Origin: an uncultured Rhodospirillaceae bacterium | GTDB lineage: Bacteria > Pseudomonadota > Alphaproteobacteria > Rhodospirillales > Magnetospirillaceae | DNA: 64,000 nt | Reading direction: 5' to 3' | NCBI GenBank assembly: GCA_937887565.1 | Contig: CALABS010000024.1 | Coordinates: 41,047-105,046 of the forward strand | Shown here: piece after piece, positions 8,796-16,665 of the stretch | How positions within the stretch are numbered: the first letter of the stretch is position 1 | Layout of the letters: each line of letters starts with the position of its first letter | Program-made: the position numbers and the translations under genes | Notes under the pieces: model-generated | Told to the model about the DNA's origin: nothing | Databases searched by the model: none | Seen by the model: the letters and a program-made list of their open reading frames with translations, nothing else

Positions 8796-8816
8796 CATTT
8801 CTACTGCGTAGAAATG
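8796..8816. promoter_or_regulatory. 9-bp dyad upstream of the rhodanese gene
   Basis: CATTTCTAC and GTAGAAATG form a perfect inverted repeat around TGC. It sits in an AT-rich 124-base gap, after flaF and before the rhodanese start. There is no T-run, so an operator is as likely as a terminator. Confidence 0.4.
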
Positions 8817-8852
8817 CCATTCGCCTTACATATAACATTGGCGCGCCGTTAT

Positions 8853-9221
8853 TTATCCGAGCAGCCCACGGGCGATGTCGCGGTTCACCGCGATCAAGGC
8901 GTCGGCGTCACGCGGGTCGCCGCTGGCCAGGGCGGCCACGGTTTGGCGGTCCACGAAGGCGGCAAGTTGCAGGAGGTTGTCCCTGATGGGCGCGGGCAAG
9001 CGGTTCCCCGGCGTCGCCACCTCAGCCTGAACCATGGTCCACAGAACCTGGTTGCGGCGCAGGGCGGCATCGAACCGCCGACGCGCCAGCGGAGAACGGC
9101 AGGCGATCTCCAGCATGGTGGCGGCGCGGGCGAACGCCATGGCCTCGGCCTGACGCTTGGGCTGGGCCGAGCGTTGGACCGCGTCATACGCCTGATACGG
9201 CGATATGGGGAGGCGCGCCAT
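8853..9221 (-). CDS. flaF: Flagellar biosynthesis regulator FlaF
   Basis: A 122-residue FlaF-family protein: it opens with the family pattern YQAYDAVQRSAQ and continues with the RRNQVLWTMVQ and LRDNLLQLAAFVDR-like helices. In Caulobacter, FlaF is needed for flagellin synthesis and acts with FlbT at the level of flagellin mRNA translation and stability. Here it starts one base after the flagellin stop codon, so it is co-transcribed and probably translationally coupled with flagellin. No flbT is in the window. Confidence 0.88.
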   Translation of the reverse strand: MARLPISPYQAYDAVQRSAQPKRQAEAMAFARAATMLEIACRSPLARRRFDAALRRNQVLWTMVQAEVATPGNRLPAPIRDNLLQLAAFVDRQTVAALASGDPRDADALIAVNRDIARGLLG

Positions 9222-9222
9222 C

Positions 9223-10023
9223 CTAGAACAACGCCAGCAGTGATCGTGTGGAATTGTTGGCGATGGACAGGGCGGTGGTGGACAACTGGCGGCTGGTCCG
9301 GGCCGAGATCATTCGCGCCGCCTCCTCGCCGGCATCGGCGGCGACAAGCTTCCCCGCCCCGGCCCGCAGCGTATTCGCCATCGCCTCGGCATGGTCGCCC
9401 CGGATGGTCAGCGCCCCCAGGGCCGACCCGAGAGACCCCTCCACCGCGCGCAGATCGGCGGTGGCCGCCTCCACCTGCCGCAGCGCGGCGGCGAAATCGA
9501 ACGCCGCCTCGTCGGCAACGGCAAGCCCCAGCCCCGAGGCGGAAACGTCGCGGGGCTGGACGGCCGGCCCTCCCCCCGCGCCCCCGACCGCGAGGGCCGC
9601 CGAGCCGGACGACAGGAGGTTGACGCCCTGGTAGCCGGAATCGCCGGCCAGGGCGTCGACCTGGGCGCGCAATTCATTGAAGCGGCGGGCGTATTCGGCG
9701 CGGCCGGCATCGTCGGCGGCCTGGGCCGCCACGGCCAGGCCCCGCATCTGGCCCAGCACCTGGCCGATCGCTCGGACGCCGTCGGCGGCGGCCGCGATTG
9801 TCGAGACGGCCTGGTTCACCCCCTCCTTGGCGCCCATCAGGTCGCCGACACGGCCAGACAGGGAGCGGGCCCGGAAATAGGCGGTGGCGCCGTCGGCGGC
9901 CGAATTGACCCGCTGGCCAGTCGACAGGTTCCGTCCCGCCCGCGCCTGCACGGCGGCGGCCCGCTGGATCGACAACAGGCTGTCGCGAATACCGCCCGGC
10001 AACGAGATCGAATCATGCGCCAT
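9223..10023 (-). CDS. Short flagellin
   Basis: A 266-residue flagellin, the filament subunit, exported by the flagellar type III apparatus. The N-terminal D0/D1 helix contains LLSIQRAAAVQARAGRNLSTGQRVNSAAD, broken here as LLSIQRAAAVQARAG then RNLSTGQRVNSAAD. The C-terminal D0 helix ends ALSIANNSTRSLLALF. There is little between the terminal domains, so the variable outer D2/D3 region is absent or minimal. The nearest SD-like element (GAGG) lies about 20 bases upstream of ATG 10023 in the loop of a hairpin, which is unusual. flaF follows at one base. Confidence 0.9.
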   Translation of the reverse strand: MAHDSISLPGGIRDSLLSIQRAAAVQARAGRNLSTGQRVNSAADGATAYFRARSLSGRVGDLMGAKEGVNQAVSTIAAAADGVRAIGQVLGQMRGLAVAAQAADDAGRAEYARRFNELRAQVDALAGDSGYQGVNLLSSGSAALAVGGAGGGPAVQPRDVSASGLGLAVADEAAFDFAAALRQVEAATADLRAVEGSLGSALGALTIRGDHAEAMANTLRAGAGKLVAADAGEEAARMISARTSRQLSTTALSIANNSTRSLLALF

Positions 10024-10033
10024 GCGCCGGATG

Positions 10034-10055
10034 ATAACGAATTACCTCTCGTTAT
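10034..10055 (-). promoter_or_regulatory. Flagellin mRNA 5' leader hairpin
   Basis: On the minus strand ATAACGA (10055-10049) pairs perfectly with TCGTTAT (10040-10034) around the loop GAGGTAAT. The stem ends 10 bases before the flagellin AUG and displays the purine-rich GAGG in the loop. It is a candidate site for FlbT/FlaF-type post-transcriptional control. Confidence 0.55.
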
Positions 10056-10204
10056 TCAACTCCAGGAAAGTATGCAATTTTACTCAAACCGCCGTTTTCT
10101 TGCGCTGTATTTCCAATGCAAGTATTCATACGGAAACGACCACCCGCGTTGACTCGCGGGGGCGACACTCCCTATTCTCCCGCCGCCGCTACTCCGGACC
10201 TCCC

Positions 10205-10669
10205 ATGCGCCGCCTGCTCGCGTCCCTTGCCCTGACCCTGGCCGCCCTGCCCGCCCCGGCGCGCGAGGTGGACGACTATCTGGCGCAGGTGCCGCTGCTG
10301 CCGCTGGCCGACGCCCCCGATGTGGAGGCGCTGCTGGCGGCCCAATGGCCGGCCTATTGGCGGGCGCCGGGCGCCGAGGGGCTCGGCCGCGACGACGTCC
10401 GCGCCGGCCGCGTGGATCTGGACGGCGACGGGCTGGCCGAATTGGTGGTGATGATCACGGCCGACAGCTGGGAAGGTGCCCAGGGGCGCCCGCTGGTGGT
10501 GGCGGCCTGGCGCAAGAAGGCGTGGCGCCCGGTCGCGTGGTCGTGGGGCGAGTTGGATCGGGTCTTCGCCACCCGCGAGGTGGTCGACGGCTGGCGCAGC
10601 CTGGACACCGGCCGCGAGATCCTACGCTGGGGTGGGAACGGCTATGGGGCGGAACCCCGGCCTCAGTAA
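10205..10669 (+). CDS. Hypothetical secreted protein
   Basis: A 154-residue protein with a Sec signal peptide (MRR then a hydrophobic LLASLALTLAALPAPA core, cleavage after PAPA). The mature part contains an EF-hand-like loop, VDLDGDGLAELVVMI, a form also common in FG-GAP/VCBS-type calcium sites, followed by a basic tryptophan-rich segment. No firm family is recognised. The start ATG 10205 is the first codon that gives the signal peptide. It converges on aroC and the two ends overlap by 7 bases. Confidence 0.7.
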   Translation: MRRLLASLALTLAALPAPAREVDDYLAQVPLLPLADAPDVEALLAAQWPAYWRAPGAEGLGRDDVRAGRVDLDGDGLAELVVMITADSWEGAQGRPLVVAAWRKKAWRPVAWSWGELDRVFATREVVDGWRSLDTGREILRWGGNGYGAEPRPQ

Positions 10670-11754
10670 CCCGCGACCGCCCGGTGGCGCAGCAGATGGT
10701 CGGCCAGCACGCAGGCCATCATGGCCTCGGCCACCGGCACGGCGCGGATGGCGACGCAAGGGTCGTGGCGGCCCTTGGTGACGACGTCGGTGGGATTGCC
10801 GTCCGCGTCCACGCTCCGCTTGGGGATGAGGATCGAGCTGGTGGGCTTGACCGCCAGGCGCACCACCACGTCCTGGCCGGTGGAGATGCCGCCGAGGACG
10901 CCGCCGGCATGATTGGACAGGAACCGCACCGCCCCCTTGCGGCGGCCCGGCTTCATTTCGTCGGCGTTGTCCTCGCCCCTGAGCGCGGCGGCGGCGAAAC
11001 CGTCGCCGATCTCGACCCCCTTGACCGCGTTGATGCTCATCATCGCCTTGGCGAGGTCGGCGTCGAGCTTGTCGTAGACCGGCGCCCCCAGGCCCACCGG
11101 AACGCCCGACGCCACCACCTCGACCACGCCGCCCACCGACGAGCCCGCCTTGCGGATGCCGTCGAGATAGGTCTCCCACTTGGCGGCGGCATCGGGATCG
11201 GCGCACCAGAACGGATTGGCCTCGACGTGGTCCCACTTCGACCGGCGCTTCGACACCTTGTGCGGCCCCATCTGGACCATGCGGCCCCGGATGGTGACGC
11301 CGCCCTTGACCAGATGGGCCAGCACCACGCGGGCCACCGCGCCGGCCGCCACCCGCATGGCCGTCTCGCGCGCGCTGGACCGCCCGCCGCCGCGATGGTC
11401 GCGGATGCCGTATTTCTGCTGATAGACCCAGTCGGCATGGCCGGGACGATAGGTGGCGGCGATGTCGCCGTAATCCTTGGAGCGCTGGTCGGTGTTCTCG
11501 ATCAGCAGGCCGATGGGGGTGCCGGTGGTCATCCCCTCGAACACCCCGGACAGGATGCGCACCACGTCGGCCTCGCGGCGCTGGGTGGTGAACCGGCTCT
11601 GGCCCGGCTTGCGGCGGTCAAGCCACGGCTGGATGTCGGCCTCGGTCAGCGGCAGCCGCGCCGGCACCCCATCGACCACGCAGCCGATGGCCGGCCCGTG
11701 GCTCTCGCCGAAGGTGGTGAAGCGGAAGGTATGGCCGAAGCCGTTGCCGGACAT
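10663..11754 (-). CDS. aroC: Chorismate synthase
   Basis: A 363-residue enzyme of the shikimate pathway. It converts 5-enolpyruvylshikimate-3-phosphate to chorismate with reduced FMN. The N-terminus FRFTTFGESHGPAIGCVVDG is the PROSITE-type signature, and the second signature region near GGRSSARETAMRVAAGA and the conserved NHAGGVLGGISTGQ are present. Length and both ends match the family. It lies downstream of fabI on the same strand, separated by a 112-base gap that carries a long inverted repeat. Confidence 0.97.
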   Translation of the reverse strand: MSGNGFGHTFRFTTFGESHGPAIGCVVDGVPARLPLTEADIQPWLDRRKPGQSRFTTQRREADVVRILSGVFEGMTTGTPIGLLIENTDQRSKDYGDIAATYRPGHADWVYQQKYGIRDHRGGGRSSARETAMRVAAGAVARVVLAHLVKGGVTIRGRMVQMGPHKVSKRRSKWDHVEANPFWCADPDAAAKWETYLDGIRKAGSSVGGVVEVVASGVPVGLGAPVYDKLDADLAKAMMSINAVKGVEIGDGFAAAALRGEDNADEMKPGRRKGAVRFLSNHAGGVLGGISTGQDVVVRLAVKPTSSILIPKRSVDADGNPTDVVTKGRHDPCVAIRAVPVAEAMMACVLADHLLRHRAVAGY

Positions 11755-11761
11755 GGTTACG

Positions 11762-11854
11762 GTCCTTCGAGACGGGCCAGCGGCCCTCCTCAGGACGAGG
11801 ACCGCCGGGAAGCCTCATCCTGAGGAGCCGGCCCCGGCCGGCGTCTCGAAGGAC
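11762..11854. repeat. Nested inverted repeat between fabI and aroC
   Basis: Outer arms GTCCTTCGAGACG (11762-11774) and CGTCTCGAAGGAC (11842-11854) are perfect complements. Inner arms TCCTCAGGACGAGG (11787-11800) and CCTCATCCTGAGGA (11813-11826) pair with one mismatch. The 93-base unit resembles the dispersed palindromic elements containing CCTCAGGATGAGG that occur between genes in alphaproteobacteria. It could also attenuate read-through from fabI. Confidence 0.6.
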
Positions 11855-11866
11855 GAGGCCGGAGAT

Positions 11867-12685
11867 TCAATCCTTGGCGACGGAGATGTCGGGGGCGTCC
11901 ACCGCCTTCATGCCGACCACGTGGTAGCCGCAATCGACGTGGTGGCATTCGCCCGACACGCCCGAGGACAGGTCCGACAGCAGATACAGGCCGGCCCCGG
12001 CGATGTCCTCCAGCGTCACGTTGCGCTTGAGCGGGCTGTTGTACTGGTTCCACTTGAGGATATAGCGGAAGTCGCCGATCCCCGAGGCGGCCAGGGTCTT
12101 GATGGGACCGGCCGACAGCGCGTTGACGCGAATGTTGTCGCCGCCCAGGTCGACGGCCAGATAGCGGACCGACGCCTCCAGCGCCGCCTTGGCGACGCCC
12201 ATCACGTTGTAGTGGGGCATCACCCGCTCGGCCCCGTAATAGGTGAGGGTGACGAGCGAGCCGCCGTCGGGCATCATGGCGGCCGCCCGGCGCGCCACCG
12301 AGGTGAAGGAGAAGACCGAGATGTGCATGGTCTTCAGGAAGTTGTCGAGGCTGGTGTCGGCGTAGCGGCCGCGCAGTTCCTCCTTGTCGGAGTACCCGAT
12401 GGCATGCACCACGAAATCCAGCTTGCCCCACCTCTTCTCGAGTTCGGCGAACGCCGCGTCGATGGACGCCTCGTCGCTGACGTCGCAGGGCAGCACGATG
12501 TCGGAGCCGATGGACTCGGCCAGCGGCCGCACCCGCTTCTCCAGCGCCTCGCCCTGGTAGGTGAAGGCCAACTGGGCGCCATGCCGGGCCGCCGTCTGCG
12601 CGATGCCCCAGGCGATGGAGCGATCGTTGGCGACACCCATGACAAGACCCTTCTTGCCGGCCATCAGGGGAGTGGGAGCGGTCAT
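11867..12685 (-). CDS. fabI: Enoyl-[acyl-carrier-protein] reductase (NADH)
   Basis: A 272-residue FabI that reduces enoyl-ACP in the last step of each fatty-acid elongation round. It has the GVANDRSIAWGIA cofactor motif and the Tyr-x6-Lys catalytic pair YNVMGVAK. The C-terminal HHVDCGYHVVGMK is characteristic of alphaproteobacterial FabI. The start ATG 12685 follows GAGGAACCGC on the minus strand. It is the usual target of diazaborine/triclosan-type inhibitors in other species (family knowledge). Confidence 0.96.
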   Translation of the reverse strand: MTAPTPLMAGKKGLVMGVANDRSIAWGIAQTAARHGAQLAFTYQGEALEKRVRPLAESIGSDIVLPCDVSDEASIDAAFAELEKRWGKLDFVVHAIGYSDKEELRGRYADTSLDNFLKTMHISVFSFTSVARRAAAMMPDGGSLVTLTYYGAERVMPHYNVMGVAKAALEASVRYLAVDLGGDNIRVNALSAGPIKTLAASGIGDFRYILKWNQYNSPLKRNVTLEDIAGAGLYLLSDLSSGVSGECHHVDCGYHVVGMKAVDAPDISVAKD

Positions 12686-12804
12686 GCGGTTCCTCTTGTT
12701 TCGGATGATGCGCGAAGGCCTCGAAAGGCGGGCGCATCCTACACGAAACGGCCAATAGGGCAAAGGTCGGATGGCGCAACCGTGACGGTCGGGAGAACCA
12801 GGCC

Positions 12805-14040
12805 ATGAATGCCGGGAGATTGAAGCCGAAAGCGCTGGCCGCCTGGGGACTCGCCCGCTACGTGGCGCGGCGGTTCCAGCGCGACGGCGCCTCGCGCATG
12901 GCGGCCTCGCTCAGCTACACCTCGCTGCTGTCGCTGGTGCCGCTGATGGCCATCGCCCTGGCCATGCTGGCGGCCTTTCCGGTCTTCGACGACATCCGCG
13001 CCCAGATCCAGGGCTGGGTGTTCCAGAACTTCGTCCCCGCCGTCGGCGAGGTGGTGCAAAAGCAGGTGACGCGCTTCATCGCCAATGCCGGCAAGCTGAC
13101 GGCGGCCGGGGTGGTCGGACTGGCGCTCACGGCCATCATGCTGTTGGTCACCATCGAGGGCGCCATGAACGCGGTGTTCCGGGTCGCCCGCGACCGGTCG
13201 CCCCTGTCCAGGCTGCTGGTCTATTGGACCGTGGTGACGCTGGGGCCGCTGCTGATCGGCCTCAGCCTGTCCCTGCAGGGCTACCTGACGGCGGCCAGCC
13301 GTTGGGCGGTGGGAAAGGCCAACGTGCCGTTGGCGACCATGCCGGTCCCGACGCTGCTGTCGATCGTCGCCTTCACCGTCCTCTACATGGCGGTGCCCAA
13401 CCGGCGGGTGCGGGCCATGGACGCGCTGATCGGCGGCGTCGCCGCCGGTCTGCTGTTCGCGGCGCTGCGCTGGGGATTCGGCCTCTACGTCACCAGTTCC
13501 GGCGCCTACACCAACGTCTACGGCGCGGTGGCGGCGGTGCCGATCTTCCTGTTCTGGATGTTCCTGTCGTGGACGGCGGTGCTGGTGGGGGCCGAGATCA
13601 CCGCCGCCCTGCCCGAATGGCGGGCCGGCTACCACGAGGCCGACCGTCGCGCCCAGGGGGCGCGGCGGCTGACCCTGGCGCTGGAACTGCTGTCGATCCT
13701 CCACGCCGCCGCCCGCGAGGGCAAGGGCGGGGTCTCCCGCGCCGCGCTGCTGGAGCGCACCGCGGTCGCCGAGCGCGACCTGCTGCCGGTGCTCCGCAAG
13801 CTGGTCGAGACCCATTTCGCCGCCCCGACGCGCGGCCGCCGCTACCTGCTCGGCCGCGACCTCGATACCGCCACCCTCGACGACCTCGTCCGCGCCCTCG
13901 AACTCGATCTGGCGCTCGACGACGACGTCGCCACCACGGCTGCGTGGCGGCGGGCGGTCGAGGACCGCATCGACGCCGCGCGGACGGCGTCGCGCGAAAG
14001 GCTGGAGACGCCGCTGGCGACCCTGCTGCATCCCGGGTAA
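12805..14040 (+). CDS. YihY/BrkB family inner-membrane protein
   Basis: A 411-residue membrane protein. About six hydrophobic segments lie within residues 40-260, starting with the family hallmark DGASRMAASLSYTSLLSLVPL. A cytoplasmic C-terminal region (about 290-411) resembles a winged-helix domain, an arrangement seen in many proteobacterial YihY proteins. The molecular role of the family is unresolved: the old name ribonuclease BN is known to be wrong. ATG 12805 is preceded by GGGAGAACC at 8 bases. It is divergent from fabI. Confidence 0.9.
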   Translation: MNAGRLKPKALAAWGLARYVARRFQRDGASRMAASLSYTSLLSLVPLMAIALAMLAAFPVFDDIRAQIQGWVFQNFVPAVGEVVQKQVTRFIANAGKLTAAGVVGLALTAIMLLVTIEGAMNAVFRVARDRSPLSRLLVYWTVVTLGPLLIGLSLSLQGYLTAASRWAVGKANVPLATMPVPTLLSIVAFTVLYMAVPNRRVRAMDALIGGVAAGLLFAALRWGFGLYVTSSGAYTNVYGAVAAVPIFLFWMFLSWTAVLVGAEITAALPEWRAGYHEADRRAQGARRLTLALELLSILHAAAREGKGGVSRAALLERTAVAERDLLPVLRKLVETHFAAPTRGRRYLLGRDLDTATLDDLVRALELDLALDDDVATTAAWRRAVEDRIDAARTASRERLETPLATLLHPG

Positions 14041-14108
14041 GCACCCGACATCAAGCCGTTACAAAGTGGTGCTATGATCGTGCCCATCAGCCTCGAGAGG
14101 AGGACACC

Positions 14109-14447
14109 ATGTCTCTTCGCACATCCATCGGGCCGGTCGCGGTCGCGATCGCCTTCCTGGCCCTGGGCCCGACGCTCGCCGCCGCGCAGGAGACGGTGCG
14201 CGGCCAGCAGTTGATGACCGAACAGGAGCGCCTGCAGCAGCGCCTGGAAATGCGCAACGCCACCACCGACGCCGAACGCGAGGCCATCCGCCAGCGCCAG
14301 CAGGAAGAGATGGAAAAGCGCGCCCAGGAACAGGGCGTCAAGCTTCAGCACGAAAGCGGGCCGGCGGGCCGCGCGCTCGGAACCGGCCAGGGACAAGGAC
14401 AGGGCCTGGGGCGCGGCCAGGGACGCGGCCCAGGCGGCGGGCGCTGA
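14109..14447 (+). CDS. Small secreted Gln/Gly-rich protein
   Basis: A 112-residue protein with a clear signal peptide ending AAAQE. The mature part is a charged helical region (QQLMTEQERLQQRLEMRNA, QRQQEEMEKRAQEQ) likely to form a coiled coil, followed by a tail of about 25 residues of Gly-Gln and Gly-Arg repeats. No enzyme motif is seen. GAGAGGAGGA lies just before ATG 14109. I do not recognise a named family; similar short periplasmic proteins are common in Rhodospirillaceae. Confidence 0.75.
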   Translation: MSLRTSIGPVAVAIAFLALGPTLAAAQETVRGQQLMTEQERLQQRLEMRNATTDAEREAIRQRQQEEMEKRAQEQGVKLQHESGPAGRALGTGQGQGQGLGRGQGRGPGGGR

Positions 14448-14453
14448 CGGCGG

Positions 14454-15362
14454 TTAGGCCATCCCCGCCTTGGCGCGCGGGTCGTAGCCGTTGCGGGCGC
14501 CCCATTTCTCGACCAGCTTGCGGAATTCGGCGTCGCCCTCGGGCAGCATGACCTTGAGCGTCACCAACTGGTCGCCGCGCGCCGCCGGGGTGGGGATGCC
14601 CTTGCCCTTCAGCCGCAGCACGGTGCCGGTGTTGGAGCCCGGCGGCACGGTGACCGCCACCTTGCCGTCGATGGTGGGCACGGTGATCTTGCCGCCCAGC
14701 ACCGCCTCCTGGACGCTGACCGGAACCTCGACCAGCACGTCGCGGTCGCGGCGGGTGAAATAGGGATGCGGCTCGACCGCGATGTCCACGAAGGCGTCGC
14801 CGGCCGGCGCGCCGGGATGGCCCTGGCCCTTCAGGCGCAGGGTCTGGCCGTCGGTGGTGGCCGGCGGAATGCGCACGTCGATGGTCTTGCCGGTGGACAG
14901 GCTCACCCGGCGCGAGCAACCCAACGCGGCATCGACGAACCCCACCGACACCGGATGGCGGGAATCGGCACCCCTGACCCTGGGAGGCTCCTCGGGATCG
15001 TCGGTCCAGTGGCTGGTGCGGGCGCGGGCCTTGCGGCGCATCATCTCGGCCAGGATGTCGTCGACGCCGCCGTCGAAACCGAAGCCGGTGCGGGTCCCCC
15101 GGCCGCCGCCGGCGTGGGAGCGCCACGCCCGCCGCCGAGGCGCCCCGGTGGCGTCGATCTCGCCGCGATCGTACTGGCCCCGCTTCCCGGCGTCGGACAG
15201 GAAATCATAGGCGGCACTGGCCTCCTTGAAGCGTTCCTCGGATCGCTTGTCGCCGGGATTGACGTCCGGATGCAGCTCGCGCGCCAGCTTGCGGTAGGCT
15301 TGCTTGATCTCGTCGGCGGTGGCGGTTCGCGCCACCCCCAGGACCTCGTAGGGATCCTTCAC
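14454..15362 (-). CDS. DnaJ/CbpA-like co-chaperone
   Basis: A 302-residue type II J-protein. The N-terminal J domain has the HPD motif at residues 31-33. A Gly/Arg-rich linker follows, and the two C-terminal substrate-binding beta domains begin near residue 130. The zinc finger of classical DnaJ is missing, as in CbpA. It stimulates DnaK ATPase and delivers unfolded clients. It lies downstream of a glycine-zipper lipoprotein on the same strand, with a terminator hairpin (15386-15416) between them. Confidence 0.88.
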   Translation of the reverse strand: MKDPYEVLGVARTATADEIKQAYRKLARELHPDVNPGDKRSEERFKEASAAYDFLSDAGKRGQYDRGEIDATGAPRRRAWRSHAGGGRGTRTGFGFDGGVDDILAEMMRRKARARTSHWTDDPEEPPRVRGADSRHPVSVGFVDAALGCSRRVSLSTGKTIDVRIPPATTDGQTLRLKGQGHPGAPAGDAFVDIAVEPHPYFTRRDRDVLVEVPVSVQEAVLGGKITVPTIDGKVAVTVPPGSNTGTVLRLKGKGIPTPAARGDQLVTLKVMLPEGDAEFRKLVEKWGARNGYDPRAKAGMA

Positions 15363-15385
15363 CTGTTCGTCCCCGCCTGAAGAAA

Positions 15386-15416
15386 AAGGGCGGCCGCCCG
15401 TGCGGGCGCCGCCCTT
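15386..15416 (-). terminator. Rho-independent terminator of the glycine-zipper gene
   Basis: A GC stem AAGGGCGGC-CGCCCG (15386-15400) with CGGGCGCCGCCCTT (15403-15416) has one bulged base. Read on the minus strand it runs into TTTTTCTT (rc of 15378-15385). It ends the transcript from 15933. Confidence 0.75.
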
Positions 15417-15444
15417 CCCTTTTGCCAGATTTCCGCCGGATGCG

Positions 15445-15933
15445 CTACTTCACCACCTTCCAGGTGCCGTCGGCCTGACGGCAGGCGGTGCCGTAGGCGC
15501 GCTCGGTCTGGCCGTCGATGGTGACGGTGGTCTGGTACTCGCGGCAGGGCTGGCTGCCCTCGTCGTAGTAGGTGCGGGTGGGAGTCACGGTGCCGGAATG
15601 CCCGCTGTCGGGATTGTTCCACGCCACCGGCTGGCCGCTGGGCGCGGTCTCGAACGCGGTCTGGCCGGCGCGGCCGGCGGCGGCCTGGTCGGCCTTGTCC
15701 AGCGACTTGCCCACTTCCGAGCCGACATAGGCGCCGAGCAGGGTGCCCAGGGCGGTGGCGGCCAACTGGCCGGTGCCCTTGCCGAACTGGGCGCCGGCCA
15801 CCGCGCCGCCGATGCCGCCGAGGATGGCGCCGCCGGTTTGCTTGGTGCCCATGTCGCTGTTGGCGCAGCCGGCCAGCAGGCCGGCGGCCAGGGTAAAGGG
15901 AATGACTTTTCGTGCGATCGCGTTCATGTCCAT
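15445..15933 (-). CDS. Glycine-zipper outer-membrane lipoprotein
   Basis: A 162-residue lipoprotein of the 17-kDa surface antigen/RsmP type. The signal peptide ends in the lipobox LLAGC, so the mature protein starts at that cysteine. A glycine zipper follows (GAILGGIGGAVAGAQFGKG and GTLLGAYVGSEVGKSLDKAD), predicted to insert as a helical hairpin. The C-terminal half is a small beta-rich domain with two Cys. Either ATG 15933 or 15927 may be used. It is monocistronic, with its own terminator downstream. Confidence 0.85.
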   Translation of the reverse strand: MDMNAIARKVIPFTLAAGLLAGCANSDMGTKQTGGAILGGIGGAVAGAQFGKGTGQLAATALGTLLGAYVGSEVGKSLDKADQAAAGRAGQTAFETAPSGQPVAWNNPDSGHSGTVTPTRTYYDEGSQPCREYQTTVTIDGQTERAYGTACRQADGTWKVVK

Positions 15934-16069
15934 CTGCCCAAGTCAGGGAGCTAAGGGTGAAGGTAGTACGGAAATTGGGCTTTTTCTGGGCGCCCCGTCG
16001 GGATAGAAACACCCCGGACCCGCGCCAGGTTACCCTACCCGCCCTCAAATCGCCATCGGACGCATCGCC

Positions 16070-16657
16070 ATGCCCTCGATTCCCGCCGACCCCTATCAGC
16101 TGTTCTCCGACTGGATGGCCGAGGCTGGACGTTCGGAACCCAACGACCCCAACGCCATGGCCATCGCCACCGCCGACGCCCAGGGCCGGCCGTCGGTGCG
16201 GATGGTGCTGCTGAAGGGCTGGGACGCGCGCGGCTTCGTGTTCTACACCAACCTGGAAAGCCGCAAGGGCGGCGAGATCGCCGCCAATCCCCACGGCGCC
16301 CTGTGCATTCACTGGAAGAGCCTGAGGCGCCAGATCCGCGCCGAGGGCGCCTTGGAGCGGGTCGGCGACGACGAGGCCGACGCCTATTTCGCCACCCGCG
16401 CACGGGCCAGCCAGATCGGCGCCTGGGCGTCGCGGCAGTCGCGGCCGCTGACCGCCCGCTTCGAGCTCGAACGCCGCGTCGGCGAGTTCGCCGCGAAATT
16501 CGGGCTGGGTCCGGTCCCACGGCCGGCGCACTGGTCCGGCTTCCGCCTGGTTCCCGAACGCATCGAGTTCTGGCACGATCGACCCTTCCGGTTGCACGAC
16601 CGTTTCGCCTATCATCGCGACGGCGACGGGTGGCGCGTGGACCACCTTTACCCCTGA
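16070..16657 (+). CDS. pdxH: Pyridoxamine 5'-phosphate oxidase
   Basis: A 195-residue flavoenzyme that makes pyridoxal 5'-phosphate from PNP or PMP with FMN and oxygen. Family segments seen are RPSVRMVLLKGWDARGFVFYTN, broken as RPSVRMVLLKGWD then GFVFYTNLESRKG, plus RQIRAEGALERV and the C-terminal signature EFWHDRPFRLHDR...WRVDHLYP. The length is normal. The downstream CDF gene begins 9 bases after the stop. pdxA at 45.5 kb encodes an earlier step of the same vitamin B6 pathway. Confidence 0.96.
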   Translation: MPSIPADPYQLFSDWMAEAGRSEPNDPNAMAIATADAQGRPSVRMVLLKGWDARGFVFYTNLESRKGGEIAANPHGALCIHWKSLRRQIRAEGALERVGDDEADAYFATRARASQIGAWASRQSRPLTARFELERRVGEFAAKFGLGPVPRPAHWSGFRLVPERIEFWHDRPFRLHDRFAYHRDGDGWRVDHLYP

Positions 16658-16665
16658 CGGACGCC

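Noticed and set aside
6519..9623. Plus-strand open frame of 1034 codons
   Set aside because: Runs antisense through sppA, higA, rhodanese and flagellin genes, has His/Gly/Gln-rich composition and no domain; a shadow of high-GC coding sequence.
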